Shown here piece after piece: positions 16,012 to 25,836 of a stretch of DNA of 64,000 nt (position 1 is the stretch's first letter; every line of letters starts with the position of its first letter). The stretch covers positions 1 through 64,000 of the forward strand of contig DASTXR010000056.1 of assembly GCA_035765415.1 (NCBI GenBank), in the 5' to 3' direction. A program made the translations under genes and the position numbers. This DNA is from CADEED01 sp035765415 (lineage in GTDB: Bacteria > Pseudomonadota > Gammaproteobacteria > Steroidobacterales > Steroidobacteraceae). A model generated the notes under the pieces. It was not told the DNA's origin, did no database searches, and was given only the letters and a program-made list of their open reading frames with translations.

Positions 16012-18330
16012 TCAGGCGTTGCGCAGGGAGTCCGCGATCCCGCCCGCGCCGGAATCATGCGGCGCGTCGCGCAACAGTTCGTCGAGCACACGCTCGACAT
16101 CGTCGGGATCCACGGGCTTGGTCAGGTGCTCGTCGAACCCGGCGGCCTTCGCCGCTTGTTTGTCCTGCTCCTGCCCCCAGCCGGTGAGCGCGACGAGTAT
16201 CGCGTTGCGCCCCCAGGCCTCGAGGCGCATGCGCCGTGCGACTTCGTGTCCGCTCATGCCCGGCATGCCGATGTCGATGATGGCGGCACGCGGGCGATCG
16301 CGGCGGGCGACCTCCAGGGCCTCGTTGCCGTTGTACGCGATCGAGACTTCGTAGCCCGAGAAGCGCAGCACCAGCGCCAGCGATTCGGCGGCGTCGCGAT
16401 TGTCGTCGGCGACCAGTATGCGGCCACGTCGAACGACGCTGGCATTCGCGGCGCCGGTGTCTTCCTCGCGCGCCATCGCGCTGGACGGCGCGAGCACGCG
16501 GTGCGGCAGGTGCACGATGAACTCGCTGCCGCGCCCCAGGCCTTCACTGCGCACTTCGACGCGTCCGCCGTGCAGCACCACGAGACCTTTCACCAGCGCG
16601 AGGCCGATGCCGAGTCCGCCTTCGGCGCGATCGATGGCGGAGTTGACCTGCGAGAACATGGTGAAGAGACCCGGCAGCGATTCCTGCGTGAGCCCGATGC
16701 CACTGTCGCGAATCCCGATGACGAGCTCGGCGTTCTCGAGGCGCGCCCACAGCGCGATCCGGCCCTGGGGATCGGTGTACTTGGCGGCGTTCGTGAGCAG
16801 GTTGCCGATCACCTGCGAGAGGCGCAGCGGGTCGGCTTCGAGCTTGATGTTTTCCGCCGGCAGTTGCACGGTGAGCTGGTGCTGCTTGGCATCGAGCAGC
16901 GGGCGCGCCGTTTCCACCGCGATGCCGATGACGGACTTGAGATCGACGTAGTCCTTCTTGAGCTCGAGCTGCCCGCGCGTGATGCGCGAAACGTCGAGCA
17001 GGTCATCGAGCAGCAGCGACATGCGCTGTACCTGGCGCGCGATGACTTCGCGGCCCCACTTGCGCTGCCGTTCGTCGGCGGCGTCCGAATCGAGAATGCG
17101 CACCGCATTGCGAATGGGCGCGAGCGGGTTGCGCAGCTCGTGCGCCAGCGTGGCCAGGAACTCGTCCTTGCGCCGGTCGGCTTCGAGCAAGGCGCGCTCC
17201 GTGTTCTTGAGCCGGCTGATGTCGAGGTTGATGCCGGCCCAGCGCTGGATGCGTCCGGTCTCGTCGCGGATCGGCACGCCCTGCGCCAGGATCGAATGGT
17301 ATTTCCCGTCGACACCCTTCATGCGGTGCTCGCGGTACCAGGTGTTGCCGGTGTGCGCGGTCTCCTTCCATGCGGCCAGCGTGTCCGTGATGTCATCAGG
17401 GTGCAGGACGCTCACCCAGCCGTCGTTCGCCGCCTGTTGCATCGTGAGGCCGATGAGCCTGAGGAATGAATCGCTGGCGTAGATGCAGCGGCCTTCGGCG
17501 TCCGTGACCCACACGCCGTAGTTGATGGATTCGCCGATGGCGCGATACAGCTTTTCACTGGTCTCGAGCGCGCGCGCATGCGACTGCACTTCGTCGAGCA
17601 TCTTGTTGAACGCGTCGATGACCACGCCCACTTCGTCGTCGGTCATCTTCTCGGCGCGGAACGAGTAGTCGCGCTTTTCGATGATGGCCTGCGCCACCTG
17701 GGCCATGGATTCCATGGGACGCGTGACCACGCGGTGCAGCCAGCTCGACGCGAGCAGCGCGGCGATGAGGCCGATGATCATCACCGCGCCGAGCACGTTG
17801 AGGTAGGCGTGCACGCGGCCGCTGACGTCGTATTGCGCGCGCAGGTAGATAGTGCCCAGCACTTCGCCGCCCTGGACCACGGGCTTCATGACCAGCACGC
17901 GTCCGCCGTCGATGTGCAGCCCGCTCTTGTTCGGCATGCGCGGAACTTTGGCGGGAGCCGGGGGCTGATCGGCGCGCGCATATTGCGCAAACAGGGCGCC
18001 ATCCGCGGAATAGAGCGCCGCCGCGTGGATGGATTCGCGCGCCTGCAGCGCGCTCAGGCTGCGCTGCGCGTATTCGCGATCGTTGAAGGACAGCGCGGGC
18101 ATGACGCCCAGCGCGAGAATGGACGCCTCGGTGCGCAGATCCTCGGCCCACGCGGCGCGGTTGTCGCGCAGGTCGGTGTACAGGAGTGCGGCGCCCGCGG
18201 AAGCGAGCGCGATCGCCGTGGTGACCAGCATGACCACCATGAGTTTGCCGGCGACGCTGCGGCGCGCGATGGCGATGGACGACAATGCTCGCCAGGGGCG
18301 GCGCCCGCCTTTGAAAACTTTACTATCCAT
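16012..18330 (-). CDS. Hybrid sensor histidine kinase (HAMP-PAS-HisKA-HATPase-REC)
   Basis: The 772-residue protein has two membrane helices flanking a periplasmic region of about 125 residues with SFNDREYAQRSL (a CHASE8-type sensor pattern). HAMP (RPMESMAQVAQAI), PAS/PAC (SEKLYRAIGES to WAGINLDIS), HisKA (HELRNPLAPIRN, His about 397), HATPase_c (NLLTNAAKY, GGLGIGLALVK) and a receiver with IIDIGMPGMSG (Asp about 686) follow. It is divergent from the YfiR-like and TonB-receptor genes, a grouping that suggests one signalling unit. An ATG at 18360 would add 10 residues. There is no output domain, so a diffusible partner or a sink role for the receiver is likely. Confidence 0.88.
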   Translation of the reverse strand: MDSKVFKGGRRPWRALSSIAIARRSVAGKLMVVMLVTTAIALASAGAALLYTDLRDNRAAWAEDLRTEASILALGVMPALSFNDREYAQRSLSALQARESIHAAALYSADGALFAQYARADQPPAPAKVPRMPNKSGLHIDGGRVLVMKPVVQGGEVLGTIYLRAQYDVSGRVHAYLNVLGAVMIIGLIAALLASSWLHRVVTRPMESMAQVAQAIIEKRDYSFRAEKMTDDEVGVVIDAFNKMLDEVQSHARALETSEKLYRAIGESINYGVWVTDAEGRCIYASDSFLRLIGLTMQQAANDGWVSVLHPDDITDTLAAWKETAHTGNTWYREHRMKGVDGKYHSILAQGVPIRDETGRIQRWAGINLDISRLKNTERALLEADRRKDEFLATLAHELRNPLAPIRNAVRILDSDAADERQRKWGREVIARQVQRMSLLLDDLLDVSRITRGQLELKKDYVDLKSVIGIAVETARPLLDAKQHQLTVQLPAENIKLEADPLRLSQVIGNLLTNAAKYTDPQGRIALWARLENAELVIGIRDSGIGLTQESLPGLFTMFSQVNSAIDRAEGGLGIGLALVKGLVVLHGGRVEVRSEGLGRGSEFIVHLPHRVLAPSSAMAREEDTGAANASVVRRGRILVADDNRDAAESLALVLRFSGYEVSIAYNGNEALEVARRDRPRAAIIDIGMPGMSGHEVARRMRLEAWGRNAILVALTGWGQEQDKQAAKAAGFDEHLTKPVDPDDVERVLDELLRDAPHDSGAGGIADSLRNA

Positions 18331-18416
18331 CCGCTCCAGGCCTTTGCATCTTGCCTTCATATAGGAAATACGTTCCACTGCAATCAGCTTTGTCCTACAA
18401 CAACAAATCAAGAGCC

Positions 18417-19091
18417 ATGGAAGTGCCGCAAGCGCGCTTGGGCCGTAGACATCTGATCCTGATTCGAGCCGTATTGCTGTGCGTATTCGCGTGCGTCGGC
18501 TCGTCATTCTCCGCGCTCGCCCAGGCCGCGCAATTTTCGGTCGACGCGGTGAAGGCGGCCTATCTGTTCCGGTTCGCGCAGTACGTCGAGTGGCCGCAGC
18601 CACCCGCGCCCGACGCACCTTTCGTCATCGCGGTGAGCGGCGCGGAAGAGGTGGCCGTGCACCTCGAGCGCCTGTCACCCGAGATGACCGTGAACGGCCG
18701 GCGCGTGACGGTGCGACGCGCGACACGCGTCCAGGATCTCGACGGCGTGCACATCCTGTTCATCGGTGCGAGCGCCTTCAACCGCACGCGCGCGCTGCGC
18801 ACTCATGCCATCGATAAACCCATCCTGATCGTCACCGAAGATGAGCAGGGCATCGACGGCGGCGCCGTCATCAATTTTGTCGAAGTGAACCGCAACCTGC
18901 GCTTCGAGGTTTCGTTGATCGCGGCGGATCGCAGCAAACTGCGTATCAACTCGGCGTTGCTGTCGGTGGCTGCGCGCGTGGAACGCCGGCCGCAGAGCTC
19001 GCTCAATTGCAATGACGGTTATGTCCGCCGACATCGCCCGGCGGGTTGCGGAATCAGGCTGGCGGGCATTGGTGTCCGGAGGGGCGGGTGA
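18417..19091 (+). CDS. YfiR-like periplasmic protein (DUF4154)
   Basis: ATG 18417 gives 224 residues: a signal peptide (about 15-40, ending LAQAAQ), then the DUF4154 pattern (VKAAYLFRFAQYVEWP, VSGAEEVAVHLERL, HILFIGASAFNR, LIVTEDEQGID, VINFVEV, LRINSALLSVAARV). YfiR is a periplasmic repressor of a membrane diguanylate cyclase in Pseudomonas. Here the neighbours are a histidine kinase and a TonB receptor, so the partner may differ. About 30 residues after the conserved RVERRP end look like read-through, since the frame runs into the next gene with a GTGA overlap. That tail may be dispensable. Confidence 0.85.
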   Translation: MEVPQARLGRRHLILIRAVLLCVFACVGSSFSALAQAAQFSVDAVKAAYLFRFAQYVEWPQPPAPDAPFVIAVSGAEEVAVHLERLSPEMTVNGRRVTVRRATRVQDLDGVHILFIGASAFNRTRALRTHAIDKPILIVTEDEQGIDGGAVINFVEVNRNLRFEVSLIAADRSKLRINSALLSVAARVERRPQSSLNCNDGYVRRHRPAGCGIRLAGIGVRRGG

Positions 19092-21007
19092 AGGTCTTGT
19101 CGTGGAGTGGCGGAATTTTCCTGGCGCTGGTCGCGGGGGGAATGCCTGCCGGCGCGCAAGTGGCCGCCGGCAGCAGCGATCCGCTGACCGAGTTGAGCCG
19201 CATGTCGCTCGAGCAGCTCGCCAACGTCGAGGTCACCTCGGTCTCGAAATCCGCGCAGGCGCTCTCGAGCGCGGCGGCGTCCATCTACGTCATCACGCGC
19301 GAAGAAATCCTGCGCTCGGGTGTGCTCAGCATCCCCGAGGCGTTGCGGCTGGCGCCCAACCTGCAGATCACCCAGCTCACCTCGACGGATTACTCCAACG
19401 GCGCGCGAGGTTTCGCCGGGGCGCCCGACGTGCAGAACTTCTCCAACAAGATCCTCATCCTCATCGACGGCCGCAGCGTCTATTCGCCGCTGTTCTCCGG
19501 TGTCGCCTACGACATGCTGGATGTGGTCATGGACGACATCGACCGCATCGAGTGCATCTCCGGTCCGGGCGCCACGCTCTGGGGCGCCAACGCCATGAAC
19601 GGCGTCATCAACATCATCACGCGCAAGGCCGCGGAGACCCACGGCACGCTCGTGCGCCTGGACGCGGGTCCCGAAGAGCAGGCGGCGGCGCTGCGTTACG
19701 GCAGCAATCTCGGCGAAGAGGCGTCATTCCGGGTGTACGCCAAGTGGTTCGATCGCGGCGCCACCGAGCTCGCGAACGGTGACAGCGCCGAAAACGACTG
19801 GAGCAAGCTGCAGGCGGGCTTTCGCATGGACGGTGGTTCCGGTCGCAACCGCCTCACCGTGCAGGGCGACTACCAGAGCGCCGAACAATCGTTCGCCGGC
19901 GTCAGCGACGTGCCGTTCTACGGCGCCAACATGTTAGGCCGCTGGGAACACTCCGGCGACCGCGTGAGCACGCGCGTGCAGGTGTTCTTCGATCGCGTGG
20001 ACCGCGGCCGGCCGCCGGACGGCCTGGCGTTCGACATCGACACCTACGATTTCGACCTGCAGCAGAGCGCGATCGTGGGCGCGCGCCATCGCCTGGTGTG
20101 GGGCCTCGGCCGTCGTTTGAACGACTATCACACCGTGAACACCAACGTGGCTTTCGTGCCCAACCATCGCAGGCTCGAGCTCACGAACGTCTTCGTGGAG
20201 GACGCCATCACGCTCAACGAAGAATGGAAGCTCACCGCCGGCATCAAGTTCGAAGACAACAGCTATTCGGACTGGAGCACGCTGCCGGACCTTCGGCTCT
20301 CGTGGGCGCCGAACGACCGGACGCTGTTCTGGCTTGCCGGTTCGCAGGCCATTCGCGCACCCACGCCTTTCGACACCGACGTGCAGGAGTTCGTCGGCGG
20401 GCAGCTCTTCGTGCTCGGCGATCCGGATTTCAAAACCGAGAAGGTGACGGCGTACGAAGTCGGCTATCGCGGCAATCCCGATGCCGCGTTGTCGATCTCC
20501 GCCAGCCTGTTCTACAACGAGTACGACGATCTGCGCACCATCGAAGTCACGCCCGTGGTCTTCCTGCCGCTGCGCTGGGGAAATCTCATGGAGGGCAGCG
20601 CCTATGGCTTCGAAGCCTGGGCGGACATTCAGCTCACGCCGTGGTGGCGACTGTCGCCCGGCGTCCGCACGCTGCACAAACGCCTGGAATTCAGCGAAGG
20701 CGCGTCGCAGATCGTGGGCGTGCGCCAGGCCGGCGACGATCCTTCTTCGCGCTACTACCTCAAATCCTCGATGGACCTGCGGCAGTTCACGTTCGACGTG
20801 ATGGTTCGCGAGGTTTCGCCGCTGCCCGACCCGGCGCTCGATGCCTACACGGAGATGAACGCGCGCTTCGCGTGGCGCGCCAGCGAAAAGCTCGAGATCG
20901 CCATCAAGGGATTCAATCTACTTAACGAAATACACCTCGAGTACCCGAGTCCGGTGGGCCACGCGATCCACCGCAGCGTCATGGCGGAGCTGCGATACAA
21001 CTACTGA
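19088..21007 (+). CDS. TonB-dependent outer-membrane receptor
   Basis: The 639-residue protein starts at GTG 19088 just after a GGAGGGGCGG ribosome site and overlaps the YfiR-like stop. It has a signal peptide (FLALVAGGMPAGA), then LTELSRMSLEQLANVEVTS, and a plug domain with YVITREEILRSG, LIDGRSVYSPLF, GPGATLWGANAMNGVINI. A beta-barrel follows, ending in MAELRYNY with the usual terminal aromatic. This subgroup often sits with DUF4154 and kinase genes. The substrate is unknown. Energy may come from one of the TonB-like proteins of the cell, such as that at 28459-30354. Confidence 0.9.
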   Translation: MKVLSWSGGIFLALVAGGMPAGAQVAAGSSDPLTELSRMSLEQLANVEVTSVSKSAQALSSAAASIYVITREEILRSGVLSIPEALRLAPNLQITQLTSTDYSNGARGFAGAPDVQNFSNKILILIDGRSVYSPLFSGVAYDMLDVVMDDIDRIECISGPGATLWGANAMNGVINIITRKAAETHGTLVRLDAGPEEQAAALRYGSNLGEEASFRVYAKWFDRGATELANGDSAENDWSKLQAGFRMDGGSGRNRLTVQGDYQSAEQSFAGVSDVPFYGANMLGRWEHSGDRVSTRVQVFFDRVDRGRPPDGLAFDIDTYDFDLQQSAIVGARHRLVWGLGRRLNDYHTVNTNVAFVPNHRRLELTNVFVEDAITLNEEWKLTAGIKFEDNSYSDWSTLPDLRLSWAPNDRTLFWLAGSQAIRAPTPFDTDVQEFVGGQLFVLGDPDFKTEKVTAYEVGYRGNPDAALSISASLFYNEYDDLRTIEVTPVVFLPLRWGNLMEGSAYGFEAWADIQLTPWWRLSPGVRTLHKRLEFSEGASQIVGVRQAGDDPSSRYYLKSSMDLRQFTFDVMVREVSPLPDPALDAYTEMNARFAWRASEKLEIAIKGFNLLNEIHLEYPSPVGHAIHRSVMAELRYNY

Positions 21008-21087
21008 GAGAGATTGGGACTTGGCTCACACGCGATCGGGGAGTATTGGCGTGTACGGACGCCGCGTACTCATAGAATGATCGGCAG

Positions 21088-21546
21088 ATGTCAGCACAAA
21101 TCCACGAACGTCGCGCGAGCAACGATCGGCGTCGTTCCGTCCTGCGCGCCCTGTGGCACGGCAATTTCGCCCGCCGTCGCCATGCACCTCGCCGAACCAA
21201 CGAACGTCATTTCGCGGTCACGGACTGGTTTCACCATCAGTGGCTCGTGGTGGTCATCGGAATCCTGCTTCTTTGCGTCGCGGACGCGCTGCTCACGCTG
21301 ACTCTCATTGCGCGCGGCGCCGTCGAGATCAATCCGTTCATGGATCCGCTGGTGCGGGGCACGGGCCACAGCTTCGGCTACTGGAAGATCGGGTTGACGG
21401 CGATGGGGGTGGTGGTCCTCACCTTGCTCGCCCGTGTTCGATATTGGGGCAGGGCGGTGGGAACGATCCTTTACGTGGTTCTGGGGGCCTATGTCGTCCT
21501 CGTGGCTTACGAGGTATTTCTTTTACGTAACATCCCCCTAGATTAG
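21088..21546 (+). CDS. DUF5658 membrane protein
   Basis: The 152-residue protein has a very basic N-terminal arm (ERRASNDRRR and RRRHAPRRTNERH) followed by three predicted membrane helices (WLVVVIGILLLCVADALLTL, WKIGLTAMGVVVLTLLA, VGTILYVVLGAYVVLVAYE). A GAVEINPFMDPL motif lies between the first two, typical of DUF5658 proteins. The function is not known. It stands alone between the TonB receptor and sucA, with a gap of 80 bp on each side. Confidence 0.75.
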   Translation: MSAQIHERRASNDRRRSVLRALWHGNFARRRHAPRRTNERHFAVTDWFHHQWLVVVIGILLLCVADALLTLTLIARGAVEINPFMDPLVRGTGHSFGYWKIGLTAMGVVVLTLLARVRYWGRAVGTILYVVLGAYVVLVAYEVFLLRNIPLD

Positions 21547-21635
21547 GCACTGGTCGCCTTTCGGGCGGTGGCGGACTCCGCTAACATACCGCCCCCTTAT
21601 CGCTCCAGGACCTTGAGTCCATAGGATTTTTTCTC

Positions 21636-24557
21636 GTGGCCTTAAGCCTTCGCGAGCTCACCGCTTCCACACCGCTGTCGGGTGGCAACGCTCCTTACGT
21701 CGAAGCTCTCTATGAGCAGTTCCTGGCAGATCCCCAGAGTGTCGAGCCGGCCTGGCGCGACTACTTTCACCGTCTGCAGGACGGCCTCGCGTTGCGCGAC
21801 GGCGCCGGCGCCGAACAGATTCACTCCACCGTGCAGGCGGGCATCGTGCAGCGCGCCGGCAAGCCGCGCATGGCCGCCGCGCCGGCCGGCACGGCGCCCG
21901 ATTCGGCCGCCAAGCAGGGCGCGGTATCGCGCCTCGTCCAGATCTACGCCAACCGCGGCCACCTCGTCGCCAGTCTCGATCCCCTGGGTCTCGAGAAGCG
22001 CGCGCGCCCGCGGGTTCTCGAGCTCGGCTACTTCGGCCTCACCGAAGCCGACCTCGACACCGAATTCCTCACCGGCTCGCGCCCCAACGAGCTCGCACCC
22101 CGGCTCAAGCTGCGCGAGATCATCGCCCAGCTCGAGTACGCCTACTGCGGCACCATCGGCGCCGAGTTCGCGCACGTTTCGAACACCGACGAGCGCCTGT
22201 GGCTGCAGGACCAGTACCTGGTCGGCCGCCTGCGCGGCAAGCTAACTACCGACGAGCAGAAGAACATCCTGTGGCAGCTCGCCGCCGCCGAGGGTCTCGA
22301 GCGTTACCTGCACACCAAGTACGTCGGCCAGAAGCGTTTCTCGCTCGAAGGCGGCGACACGCTGATCCCGCTCATGGACGACCTCATCCAGCGCGGTGGT
22401 GAACAAGGCGTCGAGGAATGCGTCATCGGCATGGCGCATCGCGGCCGCCTGAACGTGCTGGTCAACGTTCTCGGCAAGTCGCCGTCGGTGCTGTTCAACG
22501 AATTCGAAGGCAAGTACGACGCCGCGCACATGCAGGGCTCGGGCGACGTGAAGTACCACAAGGGCTTCTCGTCGGACCTGCGCACGCCGGGCGGCAACGT
22601 GCACGTGGCGCTGGCCTTCAATCCTTCGCACCTCGAAGTCGTGAACCCCGTGGTCGAAGGTTCGGTGCGTGCGCGCCAGGAACGGCGTGGTGATACCTCA
22701 GGGTCGCGCGTGCTGCCCATCCTCATCCACGGCGACGCGGCCTTCGCGGGCCAGGGCGTGGTCATGGAAACGCTGCAGCTCTCGCAGGCTCGCGCGTTCT
22801 TCACCGGCGGCAGCGTCCACATCATCGTGAACAACCAGGTGGGCTTCACCACCTCCGATCCGCATGACGCGCGGTCCACCATGTATTGCTCGGACGTCGC
22901 CAAGATGCTCGAGACACCCATCTTCCACGTGAACAGCGACGACCCGGAAGCCGTGCTGTTCGTGACGCGTCTCGCGCTCGCGTATCGCCAGCGCTTCCAC
23001 AAGGACGTGGTCATCGACCTCGTCTGTTATCGCCGCCACGGCCACAACGAGGCGGACGAGCCATCGGCCACGCAGCCGATGATGTACCAGATCATTCGCA
23101 AGCATCCGACCACGCGCAAGATCTACGCGGACAAACTAGTGGCGTCGGGTGTGATCACCGATGCCGAAGCGGCGGCGATGACCGAGTCGTACCGCCAGGG
23201 TCTCGACGAAGGCCGGCCGCAGGCGCGCGCTTCGCTCGGCATGATCGGCAACAAGTACACGGTCGACTGGAGCAAGTACCTCGGCAACGACTGGACCGAG
23301 CGCGTGAAGGGCGGCAACGACATGGCCCGCCTCAAGGCGCTGGGCGCGCGCGTCGTGAAGGTGCCGGAAAATTTCGCGCTGCATCCGCGCGTGGCGCAGG
23401 TCATGGCGAACCGCGTGAAGATGCTCGCCGGCGAATTGCCGGTCGACTGGGGCTGCGCCGAGACGCTGGCGTACGCCAGCATCCTCGAAGAGGGAAATTC
23501 CATCCGCTTCACCGGCCAGGATGCCGGCCGCGGCACGTTCTTCCATCGCCACGCGGTGCTGCACGAACAATCCACCGGTGCTCGATACATCCCGCTGCAG
23601 CACATCGCCGAGCGCCAGCCTTCGTTCCAGATCATCGATTCGGTGCTGTCGGAAGAGGCCGTGCTCGGCTTCGAATATGGCTACTCCACCACCGACCCGT
23701 CCGCGCTGGTCATCTGGGAAGCGCAGTTCGGCGATTTCGTGAATGGCGCCCAGGTCATCATCGACCAGTTCATCAGCTCGGGCGAAGCGAAGTGGGGCCG
23801 CCTTTGCGGGCTCACATTGTTCCTTCCGCACGGTTACGAGGGCCAGGGCCCGGAGCATTCCTCCGCGCGCCTCGAGCGCTTCCTGCAACTCTGCGCAGAG
23901 AACAACATGCAGGTGTGCGTGCCGTCCACGCCCGCGCAGATGTATCACATGATCCGAAGGCAGATCCTGCGCTCGCTGCGCAAGCCGCTCATCGTCATGA
24001 CGCCGAAGAGCCTGCTGCGCCACGAGCAGTCGGTGTCCTCGCTCGAGGACCTGGCCAATGGTGAGTTCGCCACGGTCATCGACGAAGTCGACAAGCTGGC
24101 GCCGGCCAGTGTGCGCCGCGTGGTCATGTGCTCGGGCAAGGTCTACTTCGACCTGCTGAAGGCACGCCGCAGCACCGGCAACACTGAAGTGGCGCTCGTT
24201 CGCGTCGAACAGCTCTATCCGTTTCCCGTGCAGGAAACCGAAGCGGTGCTCGCGAAGTATCCCAACGCGCGCGAAGTGGTGTGGTGCCAGGAAGAGCCGC
24301 AGAACCAGGGCGCGTGGTACCAGATCCGCCACCGCCTGGCCACGCTCGTGGGCAAGCGCGAGTTGCTGTACGCGGGACGCGCGCCGGCCGCCGCGCCATC
24401 CACGGGTATCACCAAGATTCACGAAACCGAACAGCGCGGGCTCATCGAGGCTGCGCTGAGCGCCACCAACACCGAAGACGGCGCGCGCGAGACCAAGCGC
24501 CTGATGCCCGTTTCGGGGGCGACTCCGCCGCCTGCCGCGGCGGCCACGTCGCGGTAA
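21636..24557 (+). CDS. sucA: 2-oxoglutarate dehydrogenase E1 component
   Basis: The 973-residue protein matches full-length OGDH E1. It begins with the E2-binding motif region (GNAPYVEALYEQFLADPQSV), has the active-site HxN-like GMAHRGRLNVL, the thiamine-diphosphate-binding stretch GDAAFAGQGVVMETLQLS with NNQVGFTT, and the transketolase C-terminal part (QEEPQNQGAWY). It decarboxylates 2-oxoglutarate and transfers succinyl to E2-lipoate in the TCA cycle. The GTG start is preceded by AGGA. It is followed 21 bp later by sucB, then lpd: a complete complex operon. KdgD in this window leads to 2-oxoglutarate, which joins here. Confidence 0.97.
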   Translation: MALSLRELTASTPLSGGNAPYVEALYEQFLADPQSVEPAWRDYFHRLQDGLALRDGAGAEQIHSTVQAGIVQRAGKPRMAAAPAGTAPDSAAKQGAVSRLVQIYANRGHLVASLDPLGLEKRARPRVLELGYFGLTEADLDTEFLTGSRPNELAPRLKLREIIAQLEYAYCGTIGAEFAHVSNTDERLWLQDQYLVGRLRGKLTTDEQKNILWQLAAAEGLERYLHTKYVGQKRFSLEGGDTLIPLMDDLIQRGGEQGVEECVIGMAHRGRLNVLVNVLGKSPSVLFNEFEGKYDAAHMQGSGDVKYHKGFSSDLRTPGGNVHVALAFNPSHLEVVNPVVEGSVRARQERRGDTSGSRVLPILIHGDAAFAGQGVVMETLQLSQARAFFTGGSVHIIVNNQVGFTTSDPHDARSTMYCSDVAKMLETPIFHVNSDDPEAVLFVTRLALAYRQRFHKDVVIDLVCYRRHGHNEADEPSATQPMMYQIIRKHPTTRKIYADKLVASGVITDAEAAAMTESYRQGLDEGRPQARASLGMIGNKYTVDWSKYLGNDWTERVKGGNDMARLKALGARVVKVPENFALHPRVAQVMANRVKMLAGELPVDWGCAETLAYASILEEGNSIRFTGQDAGRGTFFHRHAVLHEQSTGARYIPLQHIAERQPSFQIIDSVLSEEAVLGFEYGYSTTDPSALVIWEAQFGDFVNGAQVIIDQFISSGEAKWGRLCGLTLFLPHGYEGQGPEHSSARLERFLQLCAENNMQVCVPSTPAQMYHMIRRQILRSLRKPLIVMTPKSLLRHEQSVSSLEDLANGEFATVIDEVDKLAPASVRRVVMCSGKVYFDLLKARRSTGNTEVALVRVEQLYPFPVQETEAVLAKYPNAREVVWCQEEPQNQGAWYQIRHRLATLVGKRELLYAGRAPAAAPSTGITKIHETEQRGLIEAALSATNTEDGARETKRLMPVSGATPPPAAAATSR

Positions 24558-24578
24558 GAGAACAAGTAAGGAAGAAGC

Positions 24579-25811
24579 ATGTCCGTCGAAATCAAAGTTC
24601 CGCAACTGCCCGAGTCGGTCGCCGATGCGACCCTGGTCACCTGGCACAAGCAGGCGGGCCAGGCCGTCACGCGCGATGAGAATCTCGCCGATCTCGAGAC
24701 CGACAAGGTGGTGCTCGAAGTGCCGGCGCCCGTCAGCGGCGTGTTGAAGGAACTGCGCATCGTTGCTGGCACGTCGGTCACCAGCGGTCAGGTGCTGGCC
24801 GTGCTCGAAGAGGGCGCTGCCGCGGCCGCTGCTCCCGCGAAGCCGGCTGCGCCGGCTGCCGCCGCCACGAAAGCAGCGCCGGTTGCGGCTGCCGCTCCCA
24901 CGGCTGCCAACGACAGCGGCAAACTCGCTCCTTCGGTGCGCCGCATGGTCGAAGAGAAGCAGTTGGACCCGACGAAGATTCCGGCCACCGGCCGCGATGG
25001 ACGTATCACCAAGGGTGATGTCGTCGAGTACCTGGACAAGCCGGCTGCCAAGGCGGCCGGTGACAAGCCTGCGGCCAGGACAGCGGCTCCCGCCACTGTC
25101 GGCGCCGCCGGCAGACAGGACCAGCGCGTGCCGATGACGCGCCTGCGCGCGCGCATCGCCGAGCGCCTGCTCGAAGCCCAGCACTCGCAGGCTCAGCTCA
25201 CCACGTTCAACGAGATCGATCTCAAGGCCGTGATGGACCTGCGCGCGAAATACAAGGACGGCTTCGAGAAGAAACACGGCGTGAAGCTCGGCTTCATGTC
25301 GTTCTTCGTGAAGGCCGCGGTCGAGGCGCTCAAGAAGTTTCCGACCGTCAATGCCTCGATCGAAGGCAACGACATCGTGTATCACGAGTACTACGACATC
25401 GGCGTCGCGGTCTCCACCGAGAAAGGACTCATGGTTCCCGTCCTGCGCGACGTGGATCTGCAGAGCTACGCCGACATCGAGAAAAACATCGGTGCGTACG
25501 CCGCGCGCGCCCGCGACGGCAAGATCACCATCGAAGAGCTCACCGGCGGCACGTTCTCGATCACCAACGGCGGCACCTTCGGTTCGCTGCTGTCCACGCC
25601 CATCGTCAACATGCCGCAGAGTGCGATCCTCGGCATGCACGCCACCAAGGAACGTCCGATGGTGGTCAATGGCCAGATCGAGATCCGCCCGATGATGTAC
25701 GTGGCGCTCAGCTACGACCATCGCATCATCGACGGCCGCGAGGCCGTGCAGTTCCTCGTGACCATCAAGGATTGCCTCGAAGATCCGGCGCGTTTGCTGC
25801 TCGGCGTCTGA
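24579..25811 (+). CDS. sucB: Dihydrolipoyl succinyltransferase (E2 of 2-oxoglutarate dehydrogenase)
   Basis: The 410-residue E2 has one N-terminal lipoyl domain with the lipoylated lysine in DLETDKVVLEV (about residue 43) and an Ala/Pro-rich linker. An E3/E1-binding domain follows (APSVRRMVEEKQLDPTKIP, about 112-150), and then the acyltransferase core ending in SYDHRIIDGREAVQFL, whose His and Asp are catalytic. It transfers the succinyl group from lipoamide to CoA. AAGGAAG precedes the ATG. It lies between sucA and lpd on the same strand with short gaps. Confidence 0.97.
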   Translation: MSVEIKVPQLPESVADATLVTWHKQAGQAVTRDENLADLETDKVVLEVPAPVSGVLKELRIVAGTSVTSGQVLAVLEEGAAAAAAPAKPAAPAAAATKAAPVAAAAPTAANDSGKLAPSVRRMVEEKQLDPTKIPATGRDGRITKGDVVEYLDKPAAKAAGDKPAARTAAPATVGAAGRQDQRVPMTRLRARIAERLLEAQHSQAQLTTFNEIDLKAVMDLRAKYKDGFEKKHGVKLGFMSFFVKAAVEALKKFPTVNASIEGNDIVYHEYYDIGVAVSTEKGLMVPVLRDVDLQSYADIEKNIGAYAARARDGKITIEELTGGTFSITNGGTFGSLLSTPIVNMPQSAILGMHATKERPMVVNGQIEIRPMMYVALSYDHRIIDGREAVQFLVTIKDCLEDPARLLLGV

Positions 25812-25836
25812 CGACTAACTAGCCCAGGGGTTTCTC

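Noticed and set aside
21150..21170. TGGCAC as a sigma-54 promoter
   Set aside because: It lies inside a coding region and has no TTGC at the right spacing.
23136..25721. Long minus-strand open frame across sucA and sucB
   Set aside because: It lies entirely opposite two certain genes, has no recognisable motif, and shows shadow-type composition.
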